NCBI GenBank assembly: GCA_963809875.1 | Contig: CAWELC010000006.1 | Span: 372,001 to 436,000 of the forward strand | Direction: 5' to 3' | Length of the DNA: 64,000 nt | Origin: JAFGAS01 sp963809875 | GTDB taxonomy: Bacteria; Desulfobacterota; Zymogenia; Zymogenales; Zymogenaceae | Shown: positions 43,203-52,973 of the stretch, in pieces | Position numbering within the stretch: the first letter of the stretch is position 1 | Layout of the letters: each line of letters starts with the position of its first letter | The notes under the pieces: model-generated | What the model was told of the DNA's origin: nothing | The model's database searches: none | The model's input: the letters and a program-made list of their open reading frames with translations, nothing else | Position numbers and translations under genes: made by a program

Positions 43203-45776
43203 TCAGGGACCGGGCGGGCGCTCGCCTGCTTTCAGGCGGACTATCCGCCCGAAGAAGAGCCGCTTGGTGATCTCGGCGCCGATCGCATAGAGGATGATGA
43301 TACCGCCCAGTATGATGAGGAACGGCCACGGCAGGGTGGTAAACCCGAAGATCTCCGAGAGGGGAGTAAACGGGAGGACGACGGCGCACGCCATGATCAG
43401 GAGGGTGACGACAAGGAGATACCTGCCGGGCCTGCTCCTCCAGAAGGGCCTCCTGGTTCGGATCACCAGGACGATAAAGGAGGCGGAGACCACCGATTCC
43501 ACAAACCAGCCCGTCCTGAATTGGGCGGTGTTGGCGTGAAGCACGAGCAGCAGGACGGCAAACGTGGCAAAATCAAACACCGAGCTGAGCGGGCCGAAGG
43601 TCATCATGAAATTACGGATAAACGAGATGTCCCAGCGGCGGGGCACGCTGGTCATCTCGGGATCCACATGGTCCCGGGCGATCGTCATCTCGGGAAAATC
43701 GGTCATCAGGTTGGTGAGGAGGATCTGCTTGGGGAGAAGCGGCAAAAACGGGATGAAGAGCGAGATCCCCGCCATGCTGAACATATTGCCGAAATTGGCG
43801 CTGGTGGCCATGAATACATACTTGAGCGTGTTGGCGAAGGTTCGCCTGCCTTCCCGCACCCCCTCCGCGAGGACCCCGAGGTCCTTTTCAAGGAGCACGA
43901 TTTGGGCGCTCTCCTTGGCCACGTCAACGGCGCCTTCCACGGATATCCCGACATCTGCCGCATGGAGCGCCGGGGCGTCATTGATCCCGTCCCCCAGGTA
44001 CCCGACGACGCGCCCCGATTTTTTGAGCGCGATGATGATGCGCTCCTTCTGGTTGGGCTCTATCTCCGCAAAGATGCGCGCCGTGCCGACCCGGTGGGTG
44101 AGGGCCTCGTCGCTCATGGAGCGCAGGTCGTTGCCGGTAACGACCTGATCGTCCGTGAACCCCACCTGGCGGGCGGCCTCCCGCGCGACAAAGGCGTTAT
44201 CGCCGGTAATGATGGTGAGGGAAACCCCCAGCTGTTTCAAGAGGACAATAGTATCGGCAACCCCGGCTTTGGGAGGGTCAAAGAATGCGACGAATCCCTC
44301 AAATGTCATCTCCGATTCCATCTCGCGCGTGAGAGGATGGTCCGGGGGGACCTCCTTGCTGGCGACGCCCAGGACGCGGTAGCCCTTCTTGCTTAGTTCC
44401 TCATAACGAGTCTCGATCTCTTTCCTGGCCGTATCGAGGGGCCCTACCCGGTCGCCCGCGCGGGCCAGCGTGCAGACTGCCAGGATATTCATGAAAGCGC
44501 CCTTCGTGATCATCTGGCCCGCCTTATCCTGAGAAACCAGGATGCTCAGCCGCTTCCGGAGAAAGTCGTAGGGGATCTCGTCGACTTTTTTATACGGGGA
44601 GATGTCCAGTGTCTTGGATTTTCTGATCGCCTCATCGATCGGGTTGGTGAAGCCGCTCTCGAACGATGCGTTGAGATAGGCCAGGAGAAAAACGCGATCG
44701 TTCGGGTTCCCGGATGCGTCCAGGGCGCCGGTGATCGTTACGACCCCCTCGGTGAGCGTCCCGGTTTTGTCGCTTGCCAGCACGTCCATGCTCCCGAAGT
44801 TCTCGATGGACGAGAGTCGTTTGACGATGACTTTCTTCTCGGCCATCCTGCCCGCGCCGTACGAAAGATTAATGGTGATGATGGCCGGGAGGAGCTGGGG
44901 CGTCAGCCCCACCGCCAGGCTCAGGGAAAAGAGAAAGGAATCGAGGATCGGCCTCTTGAGGAAGACATTGATACCGAAGATCAGGGTCATCATAACCAGG
45001 GTGATCTCAAGCAACAGATAGCCGAAATGCCTGACCCCATGCTCGAATTCCGTCTCCGGGGGTTTCGTCTGCAGGCGTCCCGATATCCGTCCCAGCTCGG
45101 TGTCCTTTCCCGTCAGCACGACCAGCGCAGTCGCCGTCCCGCTGATAACGTGGGTTCCCATGAACAGGCAATTGCGCCGGGAGGCCAGCGGGGTGTCCGT
45201 GGGAAGGGTGGCGGCCTCTTTTTCCACGGGAAACGTCTCGCCGGTCAGCGTCGCCTCGTTAACGAAGAGATCCCTCGATTCGAGAATAAACGCGTCGGCC
45301 GGGACGCTTACGCCTGCAGACAACAGGACGACGTCGCCCCTTACCACGTCCGCGTTCGAAATCTCGGCCTGGGTATTGTCCCTCAGCACCGAGGTCTTGA
45401 TTTCGACGGTGGAAAGAAGCCGTTGTATAGCGTTGGAGGCCCCCCTTTCCTGCCAAAATCCCAGCAGGCCCGTTACCATGACAATGGCAAGGATAATGAG
45501 GGCGTCTGAGGTGTCGCGAAGAAAGATAGATAGAATGGCAGCGCCGATAAGGATCAGGACGATGGGGCTCTTGAATTGCGAGAGAAACAGCGCCAGCGGC
45601 CCGAATCGCTTCGATTCCTTCAGGGCGTTCGGTCCGAACTTCTGCAGGCGGTTTGAAGCCTCTTCGGACGAAAGGCCGCGGCGGGTGGTCCGGAGCTCAT
45701 CGACGAGGCGGTCGGCCCCCAGCGCCCAGAACTGGCCAAGCGGATCGCGTGACGAGGTCAGAATCGGCATCGGCAT
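43203..45776 (-). CDS. mgtA: P-type Mg2+-importing ATPase, MgtA-like
   Basis: 857 aa, a P3B-type ATPase. Order: cation-ATPase N-terminal segment, helices 1-2, actuator domain with TGE (LTGETFPVEK), helices 3-4 with SLAVGLTPQLLP, phosphorylation motif DKTGTLTEG, nucleotide domain with TKGAF, hinge GDGINDAP, and four to six C-terminal helices. The start at 45776 is set by AGGGAGATACGC; longer starts lie in the leader. The leader contains a hairpin GGCGGTC/GACCGCC (45815-45834), but nothing that I can match to a known magnesium riboswitch. Confidence 0.92.
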   Translation of the reverse strand: MPMPILTSSRDPLGQFWALGADRLVDELRTTRRGLSSEEASNRLQKFGPNALKESKRFGPLALFLSQFKSPIVLILIGAAILSIFLRDTSDALIILAIVMVTGLLGFWQERGASNAIQRLLSTVEIKTSVLRDNTQAEISNADVVRGDVVLLSAGVSVPADAFILESRDLFVNEATLTGETFPVEKEAATLPTDTPLASRRNCLFMGTHVISGTATALVVLTGKDTELGRISGRLQTKPPETEFEHGVRHFGYLLLEITLVMMTLIFGINVFLKRPILDSFLFSLSLAVGLTPQLLPAIITINLSYGAGRMAEKKVIVKRLSSIENFGSMDVLASDKTGTLTEGVVTITGALDASGNPNDRVFLLAYLNASFESGFTNPIDEAIRKSKTLDISPYKKVDEIPYDFLRKRLSILVSQDKAGQMITKGAFMNILAVCTLARAGDRVGPLDTARKEIETRYEELSKKGYRVLGVASKEVPPDHPLTREMESEMTFEGFVAFFDPPKAGVADTIVLLKQLGVSLTIITGDNAFVAREAARQVGFTDDQVVTGNDLRSMSDEALTHRVGTARIFAEIEPNQKERIIIALKKSGRVVGYLGDGINDAPALHAADVGISVEGAVDVAKESAQIVLLEKDLGVLAEGVREGRRTFANTLKYVFMATSANFGNMFSMAGISLFIPFLPLLPKQILLTNLMTDFPEMTIARDHVDPEMTSVPRRWDISFIRNFMMTFGPLSSVFDFATFAVLLLVLHANTAQFRTGWFVESVVSASFIVLVIRTRRPFWRSRPGRYLLVVTLLIMACAVVLPFTPLSEIFGFTTLPWPFLIILGGIIILYAIGAEITKRLFFGRIVRLKAGERPPGP

Positions 45777-46102
45777 GCGTATCTCCCTATCACGGTCGTG
45801 AGGGGAAGACAAAGGGCGGTCTCCCGGGACCGCCGGCGCTAGTCGGAACTACACGATGGGTAACCGGATGAATGTCGCGTCGGAGTACGAATCCGGCCGC
45901 AGCCCCGGCCGCCTGGTCGGCAGCCGTACATTCCTCTCATTAAAATATCACGGGTCCCGGCTATTATCAATCGCTTTTTCCGGGCCGATATGGCATAATC
46001 AAAGAAAAACCTCGTATCGGCGGGGCCGAACGGGAGCCTCCTGACTGATTTCTCCGCGGCTGATTTGCCCCCCCTTCCGCCTGCCGGGTGACAGGAGTGC
46101 AC
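45777..46102. other. Divergent intergenic region between mgtA and a membrane protein
   Basis: 326 bases without a gene. Holds the hairpin at 45815-45834 in the mgtA leader and an AT-rich stretch at 45935-46010 (with CATAAT at 45994) that could promote the rightward gene. No operator recognised. Confidence 0.5.
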
Positions 46103-46630
46103 ATGGCGCAGACCAGACCGAACAGCAAGGGACTCGCGCACTTTATCCTGATAGAGATCATCGGGAAGTGGTATATCTTCATCCTGCCGGCCGTGGCTCT
46201 GCTCGTGTCGGCCGTTCAGATAGCGGCCGACCCTGCTCTCGACCGGGCCCATGTCCTCCTGCACAATCTTCTCTTTTATGCGGTCTATATACAGGGCTGC
46301 TTCTCGTTTGTGGGGCTGGTCTTTCTGGGCACAAAGGTCGCGGCGTCCGCGGGCTTTGACCGGGGGGACGGAAACTTCGAGCGGGAGGTCGGTTTTGTCC
46401 ACCTCGGTTTTGCCGTCGCGGGCCTGCTGGCCACCCAGGTCGACTTCTTCGGGACGATCCAGTTCTGGTCGGCGCTCATCATCGTCCTCTTTGTCTTCAA
46501 GGCGGGGTCCGCCGTGAACCATATCCTCCAGGCGGTCATCAAGCGGAACTACTCGTGGGGCAACGTCTCGATGGCATTTAACGTGCTGGTGGCCGGCCTC
46601 ATGCTGTGGCTGGTGAGTCTGAAGTGGTAA
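46103..46630 (+). CDS. Four-helix membrane protein, DUF6790-like
   Basis: 175 aa with four hydrophobic segments. The loop after the second helix reads FEREVGFVHLGFAVAGL, which I associate with the DUF6790 family. ATG at 46103 follows ACAGGAG. Function unknown. It is a single gene between divergent mgtA and an amidase; the spacing gives no hint of an operon. Confidence 0.7.
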   Translation: MAQTRPNSKGLAHFILIEIIGKWYIFILPAVALLVSAVQIAADPALDRAHVLLHNLLFYAVYIQGCFSFVGLVFLGTKVAASAGFDRGDGNFEREVGFVHLGFAVAGLLATQVDFFGTIQFWSALIIVLFVFKAGSAVNHILQAVIKRNYSWGNVSMAFNVLVAGLMLWLVSLKW

Positions 46631-46770
46631 GGGAGTCAGGGGTACGTGTGGTGTATCCGACTGCACGCTCCCGGCGGGCTACCCAAGCGCCTCCCAAACG
46701 ACACCGTTTTTCCGGTGTGACGACTAAAGACGTGACACCCGTTTCATACATATCATAGAGGAGAAAACCG

Positions 46771-48265
46771 ATGGCCGGCATCAAGGAATACGTAAAATAC
46801 GATGCGCTGGGGCTGGCGGAGCTCGTGAAGAAAAAGAAGGTCTCGGCCGCAGAGCTCGTCGAGGAGGCGATCTCCAGGATCGAGGCGGGCAACCCGAAGA
46901 TCAACGCGGTCATCCACGCCATGTACGACATCGGCCGGAAGAGCGCAAAGGGCAAGCTTCCCGACGGCCCCTTTACGGGGGTGCCGTTTCTGCTCAAGGA
47001 CCTCCTGGACGCCTATGCCGGCGTCCCGCTGACCAGCGGTTGCCGGGCCTACCGCAACTTCATCCCGGATCGGGACAGCGCCCTGGTGGCCCGCTACAAG
47101 CGGGCGGGGCTGGTGGTCATCGGCAAGACCAACCTGCCGGAGTTCGGGCTGGTGGCCTACACGGAGCCGGACCTCTTCGGGCCGTGCCGCAACCCCTGGA
47201 ACCTCGAGCGCACGCCGGGCGGCTCCAGCGGCGGGTCGGCGGCGTCGGTGGCGGCGGGCTTCGTGCCCGATGGCCTCCGGCGGGGACGGGGGCGGGTCTA
47301 TCCGCATACCGTCGTCCAACTGCGCGCTCTTCGGGCTCAAGCCGTCCCGCGGGCGCAACCCTACCGGACCGGACTACGGCGAGCTGTGGCAGGGGGCGAC
47401 CGTGGGCCACGTGCTCTCCCGCTCGGTGCGCGACAGCGCGGCTGCGCTGGACGCCGTGCAGGGGCCGGACCCCGGCGCGCCCTACGTCATCGCGCCGCCG
47501 GAGCGGCCCTACATCCAGGAGATCAAGAAGGATCCCGGAAAGCTCAGGATCGCCTTTGACATCTCCTCTCCCGTCGGCAAGGGCGTGGACAAGGAGTGCG
47601 CGGCGGCCGTAAAGCAAACGGCAAAGCTCCTTTCGGGCCTCGGCCACAGGGTCGAGGAGGCAAGCCCCCCCGTGGCGTTTGAGGCGCTGGCGATCGGCTA
47701 CTTCATCATGTACCTGGGCGAGATGGCCGCGGACATCAAGGTCATTAAGGACACCTACGGCGCCCGGGCGGCCAAACACGAGGTGGAGCTGGTCACCCGG
47801 ACGCTGGGGCTTCTGGGCAGGGCCGTCTCGTCGGGCGAGTTCGTGGCGGCGATCCGGCAGTGGGATAGAGCGGCCCGGGTGATGGGGACGTTCTTCGAGA
47901 AATACGACCTCTACCTGACCCCGACGACGGCGCGTCCCCCGGTCAAGATCGGCGAGCTCAAGCCGAAGCCTGCCGAAGTCGTGCTGATGAAGATCGTCAA
48001 CGGGCTCGGGGCGGGATCGCTCCTGAAGGCCACCGGCATCGTGGAAAAGCTCGCGATCGATAACCTCGCCGCCACGCCGTTCACCCAGCTTCCGAACCTG
48101 ACGGGGCTGCCGGCAATGTCCGTGCCGATGCACTGGACGGCCGGAGGGCTCCCCTGCGGGGTGCATTTTGTCGCGCCGTTCGGGCAGGAGGCGCGGTTGC
48201 TTCGGCTTGCGGCACAGTTAGAAAAGGCGGCGCCCTGGTTTGACAAGCGGGCGCCGGGATGGTAG
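46771..48265 (+). CDS. Amidase-signature enzyme (frameshifted)
   Basis: 497 aa after correction. Amidase-signature hydrolase using a Ser-cisSer-Lys triad: Lys in PFLLKDLL (about residue 73), the glycine/serine-rich TPGGSSGGSAASVAAG with both serines (about 150-165), and downstream GGGSIRIPSSNCALFGLKPSRG. GatA-like amidotransferase is unlikely because no GatB or GatC is nearby; a fatty-acid or general amidase is more plausible. One extra C in GTGCCCGATGG (47261-47271) shifts the frame inside the signature. TAGAGGAG precedes the ATG. Confidence 0.87.
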
Positions 48266-48288
48266 CAGGGGATCGATTCTTGGGGGGC

Positions 48289-48372
48289 AATTAAGGGGAC
48301 ACCATACTTAATTGCTCTTCCTTATGCGTCTGAGCCGAGGATCCATTAATTAAGTATGGTGTCCCCTTAATT
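48289..48372. mobile_element. 84-bp hairpin element (MITE/REP-like), copy 1
   Basis: Perfect 25-base inverted arms (48289-48313 and 48348-48372) starting AATTAAGGGGACACCATAC, with a 34-base centre containing ATGCGTCTGAGCCGAGGATC. AT-rich ends in a GC-rich genome. No transposase inside. Near-identical to 52717-52800, with a decayed relative at 54116. Confidence 0.75.
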
Positions 48373-48397
48373 CCTACGCATAAAAAGGGGGTACAAA

Positions 48398-49012
48398 ATG
48401 GCAAAATCGGAAGAAGAGCGGTATAAAGAGCTATATAAAGCCGGAACGACACCCTGGGATATTGGAAGGCCGGACTTCAACCTTATCGATATGGTGACTA
48501 AAAGACCGATTCAAAAGTGTAAAGCTTTGGAGATAGGCTGTGGCAGCGGCACGAATTCTATTTGGCTCGCCCAAAAAGGCTTCACCGTAACAGGTGTGGA
48601 TGTTTCTGAAATTGCCCTGCAAAACGCCAGAGAAAATTCTTCGAAAGACGGTGTTGGCTGCACGTTTCTATTGATTGATTTCTTTCAACAAGATGTCAAC
48701 GGTATGCCCTTTGGCTTTGTATTCGATCGGGGTTGTTTTCACTCCTTTGATTCCGATGAAGTCCGTAGGAAGTTTTCCGAGAAAGTCGCAAACCATCTGG
48801 AAGAAGGTGGTTTGTGGTTAAGCATTATTGGAAACGCTGATGGATTGCCCCACGGCGCAACCCGACAGGCAGGACCGCCTCGGCGCTCAGCAAGAGATAT
48901 AGCGGTCGCCGTTGAACGTGCCTTTGAAATTCTCTCACTCTATGCCAGCCACTTTGAATCAGATCATCCAAATCCACCCGGAGCATGGGTCTGTCTTATG
49001 AGGAAAAGGTGA
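48398..49012 (+). CDS. Class I SAM-dependent methyltransferase
   Basis: 204 aa. SAM motifs: ALEIGCGSGTNSIWLAQKG, VTGVDVSEIALQNAREN and VFDRGCFHSF; the ending GAWVCLMRKR is common in the TehB/thiopurine methyltransferase-like group, and the N-terminal TTPWDIGRPDFNLI fits it too. The substrate is unknown. The gene is clearly more AT-rich than its surroundings and lies directly next to the hairpin element, suggesting recent acquisition. AAAAAGGGGG precedes the ATG. Confidence 0.85.
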   Translation: MAKSEEERYKELYKAGTTPWDIGRPDFNLIDMVTKRPIQKCKALEIGCGSGTNSIWLAQKGFTVTGVDVSEIALQNARENSSKDGVGCTFLLIDFFQQDVNGMPFGFVFDRGCFHSFDSDEVRRKFSEKVANHLEEGGLWLSIIGNADGLPHGATRQAGPPRRSARDIAVAVERAFEILSLYASHFESDHPNPPGAWVCLMRKR

Positions 49013-49043
49013 GTTGGGTGTCGGGCCGGGGCGGGGGCAGAAA

Positions 49044-49586
49044 ATGACGACATACGTCTCGATGCTTCGGGGGATAAACGTCGGCGGGCGCAAACGAATC
49101 CGGATGGGACAACTCGTCGCCCTCTACGAGTCGCTGGGTCTTACAAACGTCCGGACCTACGTGCAGAGCGGCAACGTTGTTTTCGATTCCGAGGTTACCG
49201 ACGGATCCCGACTGATACGACTGATCGAAGAAGGGATCACGAAAACGTTCGGCTTTTCCGCGGCCGTCCTTATCAGGACGAAGGACGAGCTGGCACGGGT
49301 CGTGGAAAATAACCCGTTCCTGAAGGAGAAGGGAATCGATACGGGCAAGCTGCACGTAACCTTCCTGTCGGACTTTCCCGACGGGGCGGCTCTCGATCAA
49401 GTGCGTGCGGTCGGCGACGGTTCCGATTCCTTCGCCGTGACAGACAGGGAGGTTTATCTCCATTGCCCGAACGGCTACGGCAGGACGAAGCTGTCCAACG
49501 ATCTCTTCGAGAAGAAACTGAAACTCTCCGCAACCACACGGAACTGGAGAACGGTAACCGCGCTGCTTCAGATCGCGGGGGAATGA
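49044..49586 (+). CDS. DUF1697 family protein
   Basis: 180 aa, recognised by YVSMLRGINVGGRKRIRMGQL at the start and VRTYVQSGNVVF, both diagnostic of DUF1697; FGFSAAVLIRTKDELARVV, VTFL and the ending SATTRNWRTVTALLQI complete the pattern. Structures of relatives show an alpha/beta fold of unknown function. ATG at 49044. Only 31 bases follow the methyltransferase, so co-transcription is possible, but base composition differs. Confidence 0.88.
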   Translation: MTTYVSMLRGINVGGRKRIRMGQLVALYESLGLTNVRTYVQSGNVVFDSEVTDGSRLIRLIEEGITKTFGFSAAVLIRTKDELARVVENNPFLKEKGIDTGKLHVTFLSDFPDGAALDQVRAVGDGSDSFAVTDREVYLHCPNGYGRTKLSNDLFEKKLKLSATTRNWRTVTALLQIAGE

Positions 49587-49643
49587 AGGTTGTCCGGGGG
49601 GGACGCAGCTCTTTACCCATGATGCTCGATTGGTATCGTCACC

Positions 49644-50222
49644 ATGACCCTGGAACTTATCATCAAGACATTTGGATACCCGGCGATTTTTGTCGGCACT
49701 TTTCTTGAGGGTGAAACGATACTTGTCCTCGCCGGATTTGCGGCTTACCAGGGATACTTAGATCTACCTCTGGTGATAACCGCCGCATTTCTGGGAACAT
49801 ATGCCGGGGACCAGCTCTATTTCTATCTCGGTAGATATTACAGCCGGGCCTTCCTGAATAGATTTTCCCACTGGCGAACAAAAATCGCTGATGTGAAAAG
49901 GCTCATAGATCGCTACCGAGTACTTTTCATACTCGGATTTCGTTTTGCCTACGGACTGAGGACCGTTTCACCTTTTGCTATCGGGATGAGTCGGGTTCCG
50001 GTGCTGCTCTATGTTCTTCTCAATGGGATGAGCGCCCTGGCCTGGGCCATACTGGTCGGATGCGGGGGGTACTTCCTTGGAAATGCAATACAGAAAGTTA
50101 TAGGTGATATCAAACATGTAGAGCTTGAAATGATGGGCATTGCCGCAATAGTAGGAGGTACCCTGTGGCTCATAAAGATTCGGCGGGATAGAAGGAGATA
50201 CGGCAATCCCAAGGCACGGTAG
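49644..50222 (+). CDS. DedA/SNARE-associated family membrane protein
   Basis: 192 aa with four or five hydrophobic segments. Family features: an early acidic FVGTFLEGETILVLAG, GDQLYFYLGRYYSR, and the arginine-containing FRFAYGLRTVSPFAIGMSRVP, corresponding to the E/D and R residues needed for activity in DedA proteins, which act as lipid scramblases or flippases. The C-terminus is basic. The reading frame ends TAG and continues in the same frame into a 20-codon stretch. Confidence 0.85.
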   Translation: MTLELIIKTFGYPAIFVGTFLEGETILVLAGFAAYQGYLDLPLVITAAFLGTYAGDQLYFYLGRYYSRAFLNRFSHWRTKIADVKRLIDRYRVLFILGFRFAYGLRTVSPFAIGMSRVPVLLYVLLNGMSALAWAILVGCGGYFLGNAIQKVIGDIKHVELEMMGIAAIVGGTLWLIKIRRDRRRYGNPKAR

Positions 50223-50497
50223 GTCCGTCCGGGCCTTGACATCCTCATTTCCGAAGGGACCATCAAGAGAGAGGACGGGAGATACGTCCTGATCTGAGGG
50301 GCCGAGAGGCCCGAGCCCGAGCCACTGCGAACAATCCGTCCCGATAAAGCGCGCAGGAGAACGAAGCGGGGGAGACCCCGTCCCCCCGGCCGCGCCTTTC
50401 TTTGAGCGAACACCCCGCCAAAAATAGGTGGAATTTTTCCCCGGATCGTGGTAGACATCACATCAATATCTCCTAACACCTTCACCGGGGGCGCACA
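50223..50497 (+). other. Intergenic region with a possible gene remnant
   Basis: 275 bases without a full gene. Bases 50232-50297 read GLDILISEGTIKREDGRYVL then I and a stop, in the DedA frame, and look like a protein C-terminus; no source is recognised. The remainder is GC-rich without clear signals. Confidence 0.3.
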
Positions 50498-51745
50498 ATG
50501 GAAGGAAAAAAGACGAAGCTCTTCTACGGCTGGTGGATCGTTATCGGGGGGTTCATCCTCCATTTCATCGGGATCGGCATCGGGATCAATGCCATCGGGG
50601 TCTTCTTCAAGCCGGTGGTGGAATCCCTCGGTTTTTCGAGGGGCGACTTTTCCCTCTATTTTACGATATCGGCGCTCTCCATGATGCTGGCCGCGCCCTT
50701 TATCGGCAAGCTCCTGGAAAAGCTCGACGTCAGGATTGTCATGGGGGTCTGCACGACGCTGCTGGCGGTCGGGTTTGCGCTCTTCTCTCAGTGCACGACG
50801 CTGACGCACTTCTACCTCGTGGCGGTCATCGTCGGTATCGGCCACGCGGGCAGCCACATCATCCCGGTCTCCATGATGATCAACAACTGGTTCGTCAAGA
50901 GGCGGGGGATGGCCATGGGGATCGTCTTTTCGGCCACGGGCCTCGGGGGGCTGGTCTTTAATCCCGTGGCCAACTGGCTCGTGCTGACCTACGGGTGGGA
51001 AAAGACCTACATCATCCTCGGGGCGATCATCGGCATCTTCTGCATCCCCACCGCGATTCTGATCATGAGGAGAAGGCCCGAGGAGATGGGCCTTTTCCCC
51101 GACGGGACGGCCGCCCAAGACAAGAAAACGGCCAGCGAGGCGGCCGCGGGCTTCACGCTGGGCGAATCGGTCAAGCTCCCCATCTTCTGGATGCTGGCCG
51201 GCATGATCCTTTTCCTGAACGCCCTGAACATGGGAATCCAGCAGCACCTGATCCCGTATCTCACCGACCTCGGCCACAGCTCCACGTTTGCGGCCAACAT
51301 CATGGCCGTCTATCTCGGCATGACGATCTTCGGTAAGCTCGTGCTGGGCAGGATCAGCGACCGGGAGGGTGTGGTGAGGGGGTTCGTGGTCTTTTCCATC
51401 GTTCTTGGTGTGGGGATCGGCATCCTCTTCGGCGCGAAGATCGCCTGGGTTGCGGTCCTCTTCGGGGTCGTGTATGGGTTTGCCAACGCGATCCAGACGG
51501 TCGTGCCGCCGCTGATGACGGCCGACGGCCTGGGACTCAAGCACTACGCGCTGATCTACGGCGTCATGAACATCTTCTCGACGCTGGGCGCGGGCATCGG
51601 CATGCCGCTTTCGGGCTATATCTACGACGCCACGGGCTCCTATGGGTACGCCTTCGTGCTCTATATCGTCCTGACGGCGCTGGCGATGGTCTTCGGGATT
51701 CTGGCGATGCGGCGGGCGAGGTTCGCGAGGGAGAAGGCGGCATAA
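50498..51745 (+). CDS. MFS transporter of the oxalate/formate-monocarboxylate type
   Basis: 415 aa, twelve transmembrane helices. The start KLFYGWWIVIGGFILHF and the loop VKRRGMAMGIVFSATGLGGLVFNP are typical of the OFA/monocarboxylate branch of the major facilitator superfamily; the middle cytoplasmic loop contains RRRPEEMGLFPDG. Transports small carboxylates such as oxalate, formate, lactate or pyruvate in studied relatives; the substrate here is not known. ATG at 50498; a terminator hairpin at 51781 follows. Confidence 0.88.
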   Translation: MEGKKTKLFYGWWIVIGGFILHFIGIGIGINAIGVFFKPVVESLGFSRGDFSLYFTISALSMMLAAPFIGKLLEKLDVRIVMGVCTTLLAVGFALFSQCTTLTHFYLVAVIVGIGHAGSHIIPVSMMINNWFVKRRGMAMGIVFSATGLGGLVFNPVANWLVLTYGWEKTYIILGAIIGIFCIPTAILIMRRRPEEMGLFPDGTAAQDKKTASEAAAGFTLGESVKLPIFWMLAGMILFLNALNMGIQQHLIPYLTDLGHSSTFAANIMAVYLGMTIFGKLVLGRISDREGVVRGFVVFSIVLGVGIGILFGAKIAWVAVLFGVVYGFANAIQTVVPPLMTADGLGLKHYALIYGVMNIFSTLGAGIGMPLSGYIYDATGSYGYAFVLYIVLTALAMVFGILAMRRARFAREKAA

Positions 51746-51780
51746 GAGGGGATAGGCGGGCAGTCATACGCGGGCATCCA

Positions 51781-51828
51781 ACAATCAGCCGGTCCTTCCC
51801 CGTTCGGAACCCGGCTGATTGTATCTTT
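51781..51828 (+). terminator. Terminator hairpin after the MFS gene
   Basis: ACAATCAGCCGG and CCGGCTGATTGT with an inner TCC/GGA pair, followed by ATCTTTAT. It sits just before the next gene's signal sequence. Confidence 0.6.
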
Positions 51829-51846
51829 ATCCTTGTCTTATCCCTG

Positions 51847-52722
51847 ATGTCCATCACGCTTCCGGTCACCGGCTGCACCGCCCCCGCATCGAACAACTCC
51901 TCCGCAGAGTTTCTCGCGGCCTCCTACCAAAACCCCCAGCCCGTCACGATCCGAGGCTACGACGGCGACGCGATGGAGCCGTTTATCAGCCGCGACGGCC
52001 GGTATCTCTTTTTCAATAACAGCAACGACCCGTCCGTCGACACGAACCTCTTTTGGGCGCGGCGCGTCGATGATCTTACCTTTGGCTTCCTCGGTGAGAT
52101 CGCCGGGGTCAACTCGCCCGCGCTTGACGCCGTGGCCTCGATGGACAAGGGCGGCGTCTTTTATTTCGTCTCGACGAGGGACTACGCGCGGACCTTTTCG
52201 GTCCTCTTTCGCGGACTGTTTTCGGAGGGGACGGTCGCTGCCGTCGGGCCGGTAGTGGGCATCGCGAGGGGCAAACCCCCGTTTGTCAACTTCGACGCCG
52301 AGATTTCTGCCGACGGAACCACCCTCTATTACGTAGACGGTAAGATTAATCCTTCCCGCGGGCTGCCGGAGGCGGCAGACATCCTGGTTGCCCACCGATC
52401 CGGCACGGGCTTTGTCCCCGACCCCGACGCCGAAATGATCATGACCGAGGTCAACTCGGACGCCCTCGAGTATGCGCCGGCGACCTCGGCCGACGGACTG
52501 ATCCTCTATTTCACCCGACTGAGGAGACTCGCGGGTCTCGTGCCGATACACGTCGGGATCTACGTCGCGACCCGGGGTAGGGTCGGGACCCCGTTCGGGC
52601 GGCCGGTACAGATCCGCGCGGCGGCCGGGTTCGTCGAGGCCCCGACCGTCGCGCCCGACGGCTCCCTCTACTACCACCAGAAGGATTCCGGGCGCTTTGT
52701 CATCTATCGCCTGGCGAATTAA
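51847..52722 (+). CDS. Beta-propeller (PD40/TolB-like) predicted lipoprotein
   Basis: 291 aa. Repeats DGRYLFFNN, GGVFYFVS, DGTTLYYVD, DGLILYFTR and DGSLYYHQ mark WD40-like propeller blades as in TolB and PD40 proteins. TGC at residues 8-10 looks like a lipobox, and hydrophobic codons continue in frame upstream of the ATG (CIFILVLSL), but no start codon lies there, so the true start or a small frameshift upstream is unresolved. The last Asn codon and the TAA stop lie inside the hairpin element at 52717, which therefore sets the C-terminus. Confidence 0.75.
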   Translation: MSITLPVTGCTAPASNNSSAEFLAASYQNPQPVTIRGYDGDAMEPFISRDGRYLFFNNSNDPSVDTNLFWARRVDDLTFGFLGEIAGVNSPALDAVASMDKGGVFYFVSTRDYARTFSVLFRGLFSEGTVAAVGPVVGIARGKPPFVNFDAEISADGTTLYYVDGKINPSRGLPEAADILVAHRSGTGFVPDPDAEMIMTEVNSDALEYAPATSADGLILYFTRLRRLAGLVPIHVGIYVATRGRVGTPFGRPVQIRAAAGFVEAPTVAPDGSLYYHQKDSGRFVIYRLAN

Positions 52723-52800
52723 GGGGACACCATACTTAATTAGTCCTCATAATGCGTCTAAGCCGAAGATCCACTAATTAAGTATGGTGTCCCCTTAATT
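52717..52800. mobile_element. 84-bp hairpin element (MITE/REP-like), copy 2
   Basis: Same 25-base arms as copy 1 (52717-52741 and 52776-52800), centre of 34 bases differing at a few positions (ATGCGTCTAAGCCGAAGATC). Overlaps the last codon and stop of the propeller gene. Confidence 0.75.
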
Positions 52801-52973
52801 CTTCCCCGATCGTCTCCCCGGGACCTTGCCTCATAGTCTGAATATTCCGCCATGGGCTGTACTACTATGGTAGTCGGTGCGGCCGGGGATATGTCAGGAA
52901 TGTCCGGAACCGTGGGTGCCGCGGGCGCTTAGGCCGCCCGATATATACACATCAGGAAAGAGGGGAGACGATA

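Noticed and set aside
43203..46102. Magnesium riboswitch in the mgtA leader
   Set aside because: Only a simple hairpin is visible at 45815-45834; no M-box core or enteric-type leader could be recognised.
46771..48265. GatA subunit of Glu-tRNA amidotransferase
   Set aside because: No GatB or GatC nearby and the C-terminal half does not resemble GatA; a general amidase is more likely.
50232..50297. C-terminal extension of DedA by stop readthrough
   Set aside because: The in-frame 20-codon stretch follows a normal TAG and the DedA protein is already full length; a gene remnant or chance is more likely.
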